Source of the DNA: a virus
Direction: 5' to 3' (one strand)
Length of the DNA stretch: 24,809 nucleotides
IMG/VR virus record: IMGVR_UViG_3300042301_000709
Location: 1 to 24,809 of that record
Made by a program: the position numbers and the translations under genes
The notes under the pieces: model-generated
What the model was told of the DNA's origin: nothing
What the model saw: the letters and a program-made list of their open reading frames with translations, nothing else
The model's database searches: none
In this document: positions 14,954 through 21,666 of the stretch, piece by piece
Position numbering within the stretch: the stretch's first letter is position 1
Layout: every line of letters begins with the position of its first letter

Positions 14954-15483
14954 ACCTCTAAATATTTTACAGCTCTAGCCATTTCAACTACTGCGCTATC
15001 TGCAGCATTAGCCAACTGAACAGCAAAAATTAAGTAATTATCTACTGACGTATTAAATGTAGCCGATGTTAGGGGATTTGTATTAAGATTATAGTCTAGT
15101 AATATAGTTGCACCTGTCGGCCAAGTAGTTAATGTATTTGAGTTTACTCTGCCTGTCCTAATTCCTTGAATAATGTTATTAGCTGAATTTGCAAATACTG
15201 CAATCTGAGTAGAACCTGTTAATGTTGGTGATGTGTTTAAATATATAGCAAACAAACAACTTCCTGCAGCCCCAACTTTATTATATCCTACTGCCATATC
15301 AAGCATTCCATTTGTAGTAAAGGTATTTGCAGGAATTGTCAATATTCTTGACGCAGTAAGAGCTGTTGTACCCGTAACACTAGTTCCATTTGTTGCATTA
15401 AAGGCAATGACTGATGGATTTGGGCTACCTCCAATAGGAATTCCATTAATCTGATACTGACCATCTATATTTATATCTACCAT
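14950..15483 (-). CDS. Putative fibre/adhesin, tandem paralogue 2 (177 aa)
   Basis: A close paralogue of the next gene to the right (15486-16019). It opens 'MVDINIDGQYQINGIPIGG' and contains 'SPTLTGSTQI', 'GIRTGRVNSNTLTTWPTGA' and 'VDNYLIFAVQLANAADS'; the last two blocks are nearly identical in the neighbour. At DNA level the 3' part keeps long exact matches at a constant 530-base offset, while the middle differs, consistent with recent duplication plus local divergence or recombination. Small, beta-rich, without membrane segments: probably an exchangeable receptor-binding head on a common anchor. It starts 2 bases after the upstream paralogue and runs into the downstream one by ATGA. Confidence 0.75.
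   Translation of the reverse strand: MVDINIDGQYQINGIPIGGSPNPSVIAFNATNGTSVTGTTALTASRILTIPANTFTTNGMLDMAVGYNKVGAAGSCLFAIYLNTSPTLTGSTQIAVFANSANNIIQGIRTGRVNSNTLTTWPTGATILLDYNLNTNPLTSATFNTSVDNYLIFAVQLANAADSAVVEMARAVKYLEV
14996..15172 (-). repeat. Duplicated block, copy A (partner 15526-15702)
   Basis: Within paralogue 2 this stretch aligns with 15526-15702 at a fixed 530-base offset. The 53 bases 14996-15048 differ from 15526-15578 at one position. A second run, cacctgtcggccaagtagtt plus 11 bases (15111-15141), is exact, as is cctgtcctaattccttgaat plus one base at 15152-15172. Between these runs the copies differ strongly, giving a mosaic. Confidence 0.85.
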
Positions 15484-15485
15484 AT

Positions 15486-16019
15486 CTATGAATATATAAC
15501 TGCCCTTGCGATATTTACCACCATACTATCTGCAGCATTGGCCAACTGAACAGCAAAAATTAAGTAATTATCTACTGAGGTAGTAAATGCAGCCGAGTTC
15601 CTTGTTCCTGAATTTGACGCCCAATCCAATAAAAAAGCAGCACCTGTCGGCCAAGTAGTTAATGTATTTGAAATTATTCTTCCTGTCCTAATTCCTTGAA
15701 TATATAAAGATGAAGAATTATTTACATATCTTGCAATCATTACAGCTCCTGTCAATGTTGGAGATGTGTTTCTATAAGCAAAACAATTCACAGTACCTGC
15801 AGCCCCTGTCTTTTGATATTTTACTAAAAACTCAAGCATCCCATTTGAAGTAAATGTATTGGCAGGAATAAGCAAAGACTGTGACATTGTAATAATTGTT
15901 GTTCCTGTTACAGGTGTTCCACCCGCAACACTTAATTCAATGACAGAAGGGTTTGAAGTTACACCTAAAGGAACTCCATTTACCTTGTACTGACCATCTA
16001 TATTAAAATCAACAGGCAT
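15486..16019 (-). CDS. Putative fibre/adhesin, tandem paralogue 3 (177 aa)
   Basis: The first of the three full-length paralogues in transcription order. It opens 'MPVDFNIDGQYKVNGVPLG' and contains 'SLLIPANTFTSNGMLEFL', 'NTSPTLTGAVMI', 'GIRTGRIISNTLTTWPTGA' and 'VDNYLIFAVQLANAADS'. The central segment differs from paralogue 2, where a binding surface would be expected to vary, while the ends are conserved. Composition (Thr, Ser, Asn, Gly) and absence of membrane or catalytic motifs indicate a beta-structured virion protein. It starts at a TAATG junction with the 51-aa gene. Confidence 0.75.
   Translation of the reverse strand: MPVDFNIDGQYKVNGVPLGVTSNPSVIELSVAGGTPVTGTTIITMSQSLLIPANTFTSNGMLEFLVKYQKTGAAGTVNCFAYRNTSPTLTGAVMIARYVNNSSSLYIQGIRTGRIISNTLTTWPTGAAFLLDWASNSGTRNSAAFTTSVDNYLIFAVQLANAADSMVVNIARAVIYS
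15526..15702 (-). repeat. Duplicated block, copy B (partner 14996-15172)
   Basis: Second copy of the mosaic repeat. Exact runs at 15541-15578, 15641-15671 and 15682-15702 match the first copy at a constant 530-base offset; intervening bases differ. It lies in the 3' half of paralogue 3. The equal spacing shows the two genes arose by tandem duplication with few indels in this part. Confidence 0.85.
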
Positions 16020-16174
16020 TACTCTCCTTTTAATCTTTTAAGTTCTTCATATAAAGCAAGAAGCTCAGCTTCTTTTTGCGCTACTAATTCTTCTTGTGTT
16101 GGTTCGTCAACCTCTATGAACTCTACACGGACCAAGCCGTTGTCGTCGTATATTTCGTTTCTTACTTGTGGCAT
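16019..16174 (-). CDS. Small acidic protein in the adhesin array (51 aa)
   Basis: This ORF reads from ATG 16174 to TAA 16019 and encodes 51 residues. The N-terminal part 'MPQVRNEIYDDNGLVRVEF' is beta-like; the C-terminal 25 residues ('QEELVAQKEAELLALYEEL') form an acidic coiled-coil helix. Its stop overlaps the start of paralogue 3 (TAATG), and it begins 11 bases after the upstream adhesin gene, so it fits the operon exactly. It may be a trimerisation or fibre-assembly helper. I recognise no named family. Confidence 0.72.
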   Translation of the reverse strand: MPQVRNEIYDDNGLVRVEFIEVDEPTQEELVAQKEAELLALYEELKRLKGE

Positions 16175-16185
16175 TGTTTAAATTT

Positions 16186-16779
16186 TTAAGCAGGTGTTAA
16201 CGCTATCCATGGCATATTTCCCGATTGAAAAGATGGGCTTGTTATGTTTGCAGGTGCAGAACCTAAAGATGCATTTACAAAATATCCTTGTACTGAGTTA
16301 ACTGTACCTCCGGATTGCGCAATTACATATGTGCTTGATAATGTTGTTTGTATAATGTTTGCAATTGTTGCATTACCATGAAAGGCTAACCAATAAGTTG
16401 TACCCGCAGTGAATGTAAATGATGTTGTAGCAACTTTAAAACCCGTTGTTGATAGGTCTAAGTTTGCACTTTCATAAAGTTTAGCATCGGGCAATCCATT
16501 GTTATCTGAATAAATTAACAAACGACATAAAGAACCTGCAACGGCAATATTGCCAAACATTAAAATCTCAGAAATTGTAAATGTATTTGCGGGAAAAAAT
16601 GGTATTAACACCAATCTGTTTGCTGTGAAAGTCGCACCCGTTGTTGCAGTAGTAAGTTGATACGTTAAACGTCTACCACTTACCGGCTTAGGAAAGGCAT
16701 GAATACCTTTTACGCCACCACCACCAATAGGCACACCATTCTGAAGATATTGCCCACTTATGTTAATATCTACAGCCAT
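16186..16779 (-). CDS. Putative fibre/adhesin sharing the GQY-NG N-terminal module (197 aa)
   Basis: The N-terminus 'MAVDINISGQYLQNGVPIGG' is the same module that begins the three tandem paralogues, but the rest is unrelated to them. Residues about 60-197 look like a beta sandwich, with 'LCRLLIYSDNNGLPDAKLY' and 'TFTAGTTYWLAFHGN', a pattern I associate with carbohydrate-binding or concanavalin-like domains in adhesins. No membrane segment. It lies 1 base from the upstream 112-aa gene. A shared anchor with a different head is best explained by modular exchange of receptor-binding domains. Confidence 0.72.
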   Translation of the reverse strand: MAVDINISGQYLQNGVPIGGGGVKGIHAFPKPVSGRRLTYQLTTATTGATFTANRLVLIPFFPANTFTISEILMFGNIAVAGSLCRLLIYSDNNGLPDAKLYESANLDLSTTGFKVATTSFTFTAGTTYWLAFHGNATIANIIQTTLSSTYVIAQSGGTVNSVQGYFVNASLGSAPANITSPSFQSGNMPWIALTPA

Positions 16780-16780
16780 C

Positions 16781-17119
16781 TTACTTGATGATTATGTTGC
16801 AAATCTTATTGTTTAACTTGTAGTTGTAAGCTCCCATCTTGATACCCTCAACACCATTGTCAAGCGCAAGGTCAAATGAGATGAGCTCATACAAGTCACC
16901 TTCCTTTAAGGCAGGCTTGAACATATTGTATACCGTCTCAACCTCAGCGAGCTCAGCACCTTCAATTGCTACATCAGAAAAACGAACATCTAGCTCATTG
17001 TAGATTGCTTCTCTTTCTTCTTTGGTAGCAGTGCTTAATCTTTGTATATCCTCTTCTGTAAATTCAACATCTACAATTCTAAGGAACTCTGTATCGCTAA
17101 TTGCTCTATATCTATTCAT
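16781..17119 (-). CDS. Hypothetical acidic protein (112 aa)
   Basis: A 112-aa soluble, acidic, largely helical protein ('VEFTEEDIQRLSTATKEERE' at about 18-37) with a more beta-like C-terminal third ending 'LNNKICNIIIK'. No signal, membrane or enzyme motif is seen. It sits between the beta-helix spike and the GQY-NG adhesins with gaps of 1-2 bases, which suggests a helper for one of them, for example a fibre chaperone. I recognise no family. Confidence 0.65.
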   Translation of the reverse strand: MNRYRAISDTEFLRIVDVEFTEEDIQRLSTATKEEREAIYNELDVRFSDVAIEGAELAEVETVYNMFKPALKEGDLYELISFDLALDNGVEGIKMGAYNYKLNNKICNIIIK

Positions 17120-17121
17120 AA

Positions 17122-18444
17122 TTAAATGTTTACAACACCTGTGGTGTCAATTCCTAATACTATTCTTCCTCCACCTGTAGCTCCTACTGAAAATGTATCA
17201 GCTAATAAAGTACATCTCAATATATCATTAAGAATCCAAGATGAATTGTTATTGCAGAAACTTGTAGCTGATGCGATACATTCAATTATAAGTCCTGAAT
17301 TTTGACCATTTTCACCACAAAAACCTGCTCCATTAATATAGCAATTTAATATCTGTCCGCTATTTAAACCTATAATAAAGCCATCATTTATAACAATTCC
17401 AAATGCTCCTGCATCGGTTACTCTGCAATTTGAAATAAAACCTTGATTAAAAGCAGAAGCATTAGCAATACTAGACCCTGCATAAAAACAAATACTTGAA
17501 TCCACTGCTGTGCAATTAATTATGCTTCCTGTATTAAGTGAACTTCCGTTATTAATAACGTCATTTGTGGCGGCAAATACAAAATCTCTACCCTCACAAT
17601 TTTGAATTGTTCCTGCGTTTAGAACTCTAAATTCTGAATAGCAAAATGAATTACTTACACCCTTACAATTCTCAATAGTACTATAATTATTAATTGTACC
17701 TGCAGGGGCACTTATTGAATCTATTCCTGATACAAATGAAAAGGAACTTGCTGTACAGTTCTTAATACTTCCAAAGTTTTCAAAATTACCTGTTACCGAA
17801 AAAGCTGTAATACCTGCGGGTGTACTTCCATCACCTGTTGAACAGAATGAGTAACTACCGCCAAAGCAGTTTGTGTACGAACCTTTAAAACCTTGAGAGA
17901 ATGAGCTAAATGAATAGTCTCCTCCAACGCAGTTCGTTACAACTATATTCTCATTGCCGCCTGCCTCTGTTGTAATTGCAAATGCAGCGTGAGTGTAAAA
18001 GAAGTTTTTAGTAGTGTCAATTCCACTTAAAAACACATTAATACCTCCTCCTGTGCTATCTACTTGAATACTTGAAAAGTAAACGTCAGGGTTTCCACTC
18101 AATGACTCAAAATCAATATATGATTGGTCTACGGTAAATGGTCCATCAACAGCCTCATTAAAAGTGTAGTATCCCGGAGCAAGCAAAATAACAACTCTGT
18201 TAAAAGATGAAATAGGGTTACCATTTGGTGTCATTGCCTGAGCTGCAGTATATGCAGACTTAACAGCAGCACCATTTTGAGCAGGAGTACCATTAGCATT
18301 AACAAAGATGTAATTAGTACCACCTAAGGTAAAGTTTCCGATATTAGCTTTGTAGCTACCTGTGCCATTTGCTGACACCTCGATGATGTCTGTCGCGTTA
18401 AACGGTCTACCTAAAGCAGGTAGGTCTATAATTTTATAACTCAT
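17122..18444 (-). CDS. Beta-helix tail spike-like protein (440 aa)
   Basis: Residues 1-40 ('PALGRPFNATDIIEVSANGT' and following) form an N-terminal module resembling that of the fibre at 9169-9942. About 45-90 read like the start of a parallel beta-helix ('NYIFVNANGTPAQNGAAVKS', 'VVILLAPGYYTF'), and from about 150 to 430 the protein shows repeated short turns with 'INC', 'IENC', 'IQNC', 'ISNC' and 'ILNC', about 30-35 residues apart, marking stacked rungs with an Asn-Cys ladder. This is the layout of right-handed beta-helix spikes that bind or cleave surface polysaccharide. No catalytic Asp/Glu pair can be assigned by eye. It follows the 47-aa gene after 2 bases. Confidence 0.82.
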   Translation of the reverse strand: MSYKIIDLPALGRPFNATDIIEVSANGTGSYKANIGNFTLGGTNYIFVNANGTPAQNGAAVKSAYTAAQAMTPNGNPISSFNRVVILLAPGYYTFNEAVDGPFTVDQSYIDFESLSGNPDVYFSSIQVDSTGGGINVFLSGIDTTKNFFYTHAAFAITTEAGGNENIVVTNCVGGDYSFSSFSQGFKGSYTNCFGGSYSFCSTGDGSTPAGITAFSVTGNFENFGSIKNCTASSFSFVSGIDSISAPAGTINNYSTIENCKGVSNSFCYSEFRVLNAGTIQNCEGRDFVFAATNDVINNGSSLNTGSIINCTAVDSSICFYAGSSIANASAFNQGFISNCRVTDAGAFGIVINDGFIIGLNSGQILNCYINGAGFCGENGQNSGLIIECIASATSFCNNNSSWILNDILRCTLLADTFSVGATGGGRIVLGIDTTGVVNI

Positions 18445-18446
18445 AA

Positions 18447-18590
18447 TTAGTCTATTATTCTATATTGTCCACTGTCTACAATTCTCGCAATATTATCATC
18501 AGCAATGCGAACATTCAAAGGAATCAAGTTGACAACATGCTTGCCGTCAACTGACATTTGAATTGATATCTGTATACCGTTGATAATCAT
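18447..18590 (-). CDS. Small protein between spike base-like protein and spike (47 aa)
   Basis: This ORF reads from ATG 18590 to TAA 18447 and encodes 47 residues, beginning 'MIINGIQISIQMSVDGKHVV' and ending 'RIVDSGQYRIID'. It starts 1 base after the stop of the upstream gene and ends 2 bases before the spike start, so it fills the gap exactly. It is a small beta-rich protein without Cys or a membrane segment. It may be a virion joint or fibre accessory. I recognise no family. Confidence 0.72.
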   Translation of the reverse strand: MIINGIQISIQMSVDGKHVVNLIPLNVRIADDNIARIVDSGQYRIID

Positions 18591-18591
18591 C

Positions 18592-19062
18592 TTACCAAAG
18601 AGCTACAATGTTAGATGCAGTTGTACTTGCAGTAACTTTTAAAACTTGAACAGGAAGGAATGATCCACCTACGATGCCAACAAAGGTAACAGATTGACCA
18701 CCTGCTGTAACAACATCAAGATCACCACCTGTACCTACGTACAATACACATCCTTCTTTACTACCATTTGCCGCATAGACAATATAGTTCTGAGGAGATG
18801 CTGTAAAGATATTTACGTTTAGTTGAATGACAGTCTCGCTAATAACTTTGGTTACAGTAGCAGCGGTAGATGAAGTTGTGTTGTACACAACATCTCCAAC
18901 CTGAACATTTCGAGTGACGAAAAATGCAGTTGAGTCAACTAACTGAAGTGCCACTATAGACGTGTTAGTACCTGATGCTGAAATATTTGTAGACGGAATG
19001 TTAGCGTTATTGCTAGGTATTACCTCAAGAGCTCTAGACGTCTGTAATTTTTGATATGCCAT
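18592..19062 (-). CDS. Spike base-like virion protein with inserted beta domain (156 aa)
   Basis: The N-terminus 'MAYQKLQTSRALEVIPSNNA' and the C-terminal block 'GCVLYVGTGGDLDVVTAGG', 'VTFVGIVGGSFLPVQVLKV', 'TASNIVALW' match a small structural protein common in marine phages and resembling the spike base protein family of gene transfer agents (Rcc01079 type), where it anchors spikes to the virion. That family is usually near 90-100 residues; here residues about 29-101 are an insertion with a beta-barrel-like pattern ('VQVGDVVYNTT', 'AATVTKVISETVIQLNV', 'NYIVYA'). It is the first gene after a terminator and promoter box, and is followed by the 47-aa protein and the beta-helix spike, which fits a spike-anchoring role. 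Family naming is from memory. Confidence 0.6.
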   Translation of the reverse strand: MAYQKLQTSRALEVIPSNNANIPSTNISASGTNTSIVALQLVDSTAFFVTRNVQVGDVVYNTTSSTAATVTKVISETVIQLNVNIFTASPQNYIVYAANGSKEGCVLYVGTGGDLDVVTAGGQSVTFVGIVGGSFLPVQVLKVTASTTASNIVALW

Positions 19063-19081
19063 GTCTTATATATTAATAACA

Positions 19082-19089
19082 CAAAGATA
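19082..19089 (-). promoter_or_regulatory. TATCTTTG -7 promoter box before spike and adhesin unit
   Basis: The minus strand reads CCTATCTTTGTGTTATT between the bidirectional terminator and the ATG at 19062. It matches TAnnTTTG and is identical in its eight bases to the boxes at 10195 and 11836. Terminator followed at once by promoter marks a clear transcription-unit border. A -33 TTG is not evident. Confidence 0.6.
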
Positions 19090-19106
19090 GGCAATATTTT
19101 AAAATG

Positions 19107-19136
19107 AAAAAGCCACCGTTTAAGGTGGCTTTTTTT
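19107..19136. terminator. Bidirectional rho-independent terminator
   Basis: A 7-bp GC-rich stem, agccacc (19111-19117) with ggtggct (19124-19130), closes a 6-base loop and is extended by A-T pairs on both sides (aaaa and tttttt). On either strand a T-run follows the stem. It lies 20 bases after the stop of the 38-aa gene, ending the fibre unit on the minus strand. Confidence 0.9.
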
Positions 19137-19156
19137 AGAACGAATAAAGTAGTAGT

Positions 19157-19273
19157 TTATTTTTTTATTGCTTCTAAAGCTGCTATAATCATTTTCATAT
19201 CTTCAAGGCTATAGACACCCTTTCTTGTTGCAGCGTCAATTGCCTGCTCGATTATTTGAATTGCGTCCTCCAT
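19157..19273 (-). CDS. Small helical protein at the end of the fibre unit (38 aa)
   Basis: This ORF reads from ATG 19273 to TAA 19157 and encodes 38 residues, starting 'MEDAIQIIEQAIDAATRKG' and continuing 'VYSLEDMKMIIAALEAIKK'. It is made of two amphipathic helices joined at Lys-Gly. Its ATG overlaps the stop of the collagen-like fibre gene (TAATG), so it should be translated by re-initiation, and a terminator follows 20 bases later. This exact fit in the unit supports it as a real gene. It might be a fibre-assembly helper; no family is recognised. Confidence 0.72.
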   Translation of the reverse strand: MEDAIQIIEQAIDAATRKGVYSLEDMKMIIAALEAIKK

Positions 19274-20466
19274 TATGCTAATAGAATTTTATGACCCACT
19301 CCGTTGATTACAACTGCCCAAGTACGAGTGCTTGATACAGTCTCAGTTGTGACAGTACCTGCAGCATTAGATGAGCTACCTACTACAAATTGGTTGTTTG
19401 CTGTAGCTGTAGCACCATTACCTAATAACACACCTCCTGTAAATGTTGCTGATGTAGCACCTGTACCTATTACAACAGTACTTGAACCCGCAATAGCAGA
19501 CCTTCCGATTGCAATAGCATTTGATGTTGAAACTAATGCAGCATTAACATTATTTCCTATAAATACGTTATTAGATCCTGTTTGTAAATCTGATGCACCT
19601 GAAACTCCAAGTATAACATTATTAGATCCTGTTGATAAAGCTTGAGATGCACCTGTTCCTATACCGATGTTGCTTGCACCTGAAGAAACATTAAGTAATG
19701 CACCTGCTCCAACCGCAGTGTTATTTGAATTTGTTGCATTTGGAAGAGACTGAACTCCAATAGCTGTATTATTACTTCCTAATGTATTAAGCTCTAAACT
19801 ACCAACACCTATAGCAGTATTTGAAACACCTGATATATTATTTAGTAAACTTCCACCACCTACTGCAGTATTGTTAGCTCCCGTTGTGTTAGCTCTTAAT
19901 GCACCTTCTCCAATTGATGTATTTGCACCACCTGTTGTATTAGACTTTAAAGCCTCTGACCCAAATGATGTATTTGATGTAATATTTCCTTGACCATTAT
20001 TCCACATTGTTTTATCAGTAGAATTATATTCAAAGAATACAGGAACACCGGGGCCTGTAGCACCTGTAGGACCTTGAGCACCTGCAGGTCCGGCAGGACC
20101 TTGAGCGCCTTGAGAAGCAAGAAGAGCCCAATTCGCTGTAGCTAAGTCAGGTGGTGTTGTACCTGATGTAGCTAAAATACAAAAGTATGATGCGCCATTG
20201 TAACCAACAGCATTGTTCAAAACATAAGATGTACCTGACACCCAAGCACCTTGCCAAGTTAATCCCGCAGGGCCAACAGGTCCGATAGGGCCGGCAGGGC
20301 CGACAGGGCCTTGAATACCTTGCGGTCCGGCAACACCTGCAGTGTCAATAATATCTTGCATTGTATAAATCTCACGCTGAGAATTGGCTAATTTAGAGCC
20401 TAATTCTTTTGTCTCAACATTTTCCGGAACCGTGCGGAACTTCTGTCCTGATGGTACTTGTGCCAT
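19273..20466 (-). CDS. Collagen-like tail fibre with sugar-binding-like module and head repeats (397 aa)
   Basis: A modular virion fibre. Residues 1-45 are an attachment module shared with the next gene upstream ('MAQVPSGQKF', 'REIYTMQDIIDTAG'). About 46-69 are Gly-X-Y collagen-like triplets, then 71-119 resemble a family 5/12 carbohydrate-binding module ('WQGAWVSGTSYVLNNAVGYN' then 'SYFCILATSGTTPP', 'NWALLAS'), then a second collagen-like stretch at 120-140. Residues about 161-365 contain repeats of the form 'NNTAIGVQSL', 'SNTAIGVGSL', 'NNTAVGGGSLLNN', as in YadA/Hia head beta-rolls. The end 'WAVVINGVGHKILLA' is a typical fibre terminus. The protein should form a trimeric fibre with a beta-roll tip for receptor binding. 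It is translated into the 38-aa gene by TAATG. Confidence 0.85.
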   Translation of the reverse strand: MAQVPSGQKFRTVPENVETKELGSKLANSQREIYTMQDIIDTAGVAGPQGIQGPVGPAGPIGPVGPAGLTWQGAWVSGTSYVLNNAVGYNGASYFCILATSGTTPPDLATANWALLASQGAQGPAGPAGAQGPTGATGPGVPVFFEYNSTDKTMWNNGQGNITSNTSFGSEALKSNTTGGANTSIGEGALRANTTGANNTAVGGGSLLNNISGVSNTAIGVGSLELNTLGSNNTAIGVQSLPNATNSNNTAVGAGALLNVSSGASNIGIGTGASQALSTGSNNVILGVSGASDLQTGSNNVFIGNNVNAALVSTSNAIAIGRSAIAGSSTVVIGTGATSATFTGGVLLGNGATATANNQFVVGSSSNAAGTVTTETVSSTRTWAVVINGVGHKILLA

Positions 20467-20468
20467 AA

Positions 20469-20759
20469 TTATAAAATATTTAATGTTGTTCCCGTAGGAA
20501 TTATTAGTGTGTATCCTGATGCCATTGATAAAGGACCTGTATAATTTACAGTTGCATTCTGAGGTAAAGTAACATTTGCTGCAATTGGCCCTACAACAGT
20601 AAAACCATTTGTATAAAATGAATTACCACCTGAAGCCGTAGCAATATCCTCAATAGTATATGCCTCTGACTCTGCATTAATAAGAGCAGAACGTCTTTGA
20701 GTTGTATCAACAAACGATGCTAATCCTATAAATTGAGTACCTGATGGAACTGTTGCCAT
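20469..20759 (-). CDS. Short fibre protein sharing the attachment module of its neighbour (96 aa)
   Basis: Residues 1-44 ('MATVPSGTQFIGLASFVDTT', 'ESEAYTIEDIATASGG') align with the N-terminus of the collagen-like fibre downstream ('MAQVPSG' and 'IYTMQDIIDTAG'), so both probably dock at the same kind of virion site. The rest is a short beta-rich tail ('VTLPQNATVNYTGPLSMASG', 'TLIIPTGTTLNIL'). It may be a minimal fibre, a stub left by loss of a tip domain, or a competitor that tunes fibre occupancy. Gaps of 2 bases on either side place it in one operon. Confidence 0.72.
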   Translation of the reverse strand: MATVPSGTQFIGLASFVDTTQRRSALINAESEAYTIEDIATASGGNSFYTNGFTVVGPIAANVTLPQNATVNYTGPLSMASGYTLIIPTGTTLNIL

Positions 20760-20761
20760 GA

Positions 20762-21637
20762 TTATTTATTTTCTAATAGTTCAACTTTAACTGCCAAATC
20801 TTTGATAGCTTGAACTAATACAGGAATCAATCGTCCGTAAGATGCCTCAAGCTTCTCAGGGTTCTCATCATATACTAATTTAAGAACATCAGCGACATTA
20901 TGCTTATCCTCAAGAGCCTTTAAGTCTTGAGCAATAAATCCTGAATCAGCGACATCATGCTTGCCATTCTCTTCACGGTCATTCCATACGAACTTGACAG
21001 GATTCAATTCTTTAACAAAGTCAAGACCCAATTCAATTGGCTCAACATCTTTCTTATCACGTGCATCAGATAATGAAGTGATAGATGTAACTGCGCAACG
21101 AAGAGTTGTAACAGATGAGTTACCTAATGTAACTGAGTTATTTGTTGTAGCAGTTGCTGTTGCTGCTCCTGCTCCAATTACAATATTATTATCTCCTGTA
21201 GTAAGCGCAACAGGTGTAAATCCTGCAAAATTACCAATTAACACATTGTTTTCACCATCAGTTATATTTCTTCCTGCGCTTGAACCTATAGCAACATTAT
21301 TTATCCCTTGTATTCCAGTTGCATTTTGCAATGCATTTGCTCCAATTGCTGTATTACCACCCGTCCATTGAGAGTTTTGCATAGCAAAAGGACCAATGGC
21401 AATTGAAGGACCATTAGTACTAAAAGCAAGTGAATTTCCTGCAGATGGGCCAATATTTAAAGCAAAAGCTAATGGAATTGAATTACTTCCTCCAATACCT
21501 ATATAACCTAAAGACCTATCGGTATAAATCATTCTTGCACCGCTTTCATCTATAATTTCTACATTATCATTATTACCTGTTAAAGCAGGACCTGTATATC
21601 CTAAAGGAGCTACTACGTTTACGTTAATCTGACTCAT
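20762..21637 (-). CDS. Tail fibre with C-terminal S74 intramolecular chaperone (291 aa)
   Basis: A trimeric fibre or spike with a self-cleaving tail. Residues 1-50 form an N-terminal module; about 75-175 hold YadA-like head repeats ('GGNTAIGANALQNATG', 'NNVAIGSSAGRNITDG', 'NNVLIGNFAGF'); from about 185 begins the peptidase S74 intramolecular chaperone domain, with 'SLSDARDKKDVEPI' containing the Ser190-Asp191 cleavage site and Lys195, then 'FIAQDLKAL', 'ASYGRLIPVLVQAIKDL' and a short coiled-coil end. In this family the chaperone helps trimer folding then cuts itself off. All key residues are present. It is first in its unit, behind a TATATTTG box and a long A/T leader. Confidence 0.9.
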   Translation of the reverse strand: MSQINVNVVAPLGYTGPALTGNNDNVEIIDESGARMIYTDRSLGYIGIGGSNSIPLAFALNIGPSAGNSLAFSTNGPSIAIGPFAMQNSQWTGGNTAIGANALQNATGIQGINNVAIGSSAGRNITDGENNVLIGNFAGFTPVALTTGDNNIVIGAGAATATATTNNSVTLGNSSVTTLRCAVTSITSLSDARDKKDVEPIELGLDFVKELNPVKFVWNDREENGKHDVADSGFIAQDLKALEDKHNVADVLKLVYDENPEKLEASYGRLIPVLVQAIKDLAVKVELLENK

Positions 21638-21654
21638 GTCTTATTTTTTTTTTA

Positions 21655-21662
21655 CAAATATA
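21655..21662 (-). promoter_or_regulatory. TATATTTG -7 promoter box before the S74 fibre unit
   Basis: The minus strand reads CCTATATTTGTAAAAAAAAAATAAG, a TAnnTTTG match 18 bases upstream of the ATG at 21637. The leader is almost pure A/T, as often seen in strongly translated Bacteroidota genes. It starts only 5 bases after the upstream gene's stop. A -33 TTG is not evident. Confidence 0.55.
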
Positions 21663-21666
21663 GGGG

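Noticed and set aside
14426-16019. Diversity-generating retroelement target
   Set aside because: Variation among paralogues is not limited to adenines in a template, and no reverse transcriptase or template repeat was seen in the window.
19304-19645. Plus-strand open frame opposite the collagen-like fibre
   Set aside because: Repetitive product arises from the complement of the head-repeat region; no promoter and no recognisable domain.
19600-20000. Repeated DNA in the fibre gene considered as CRISPR-like or satellite array
   Set aside because: The repeats follow codon phase and encode YadA-type 'NNTAIG' units with irregular spacing; there are no conserved repeat units with unique spacers.
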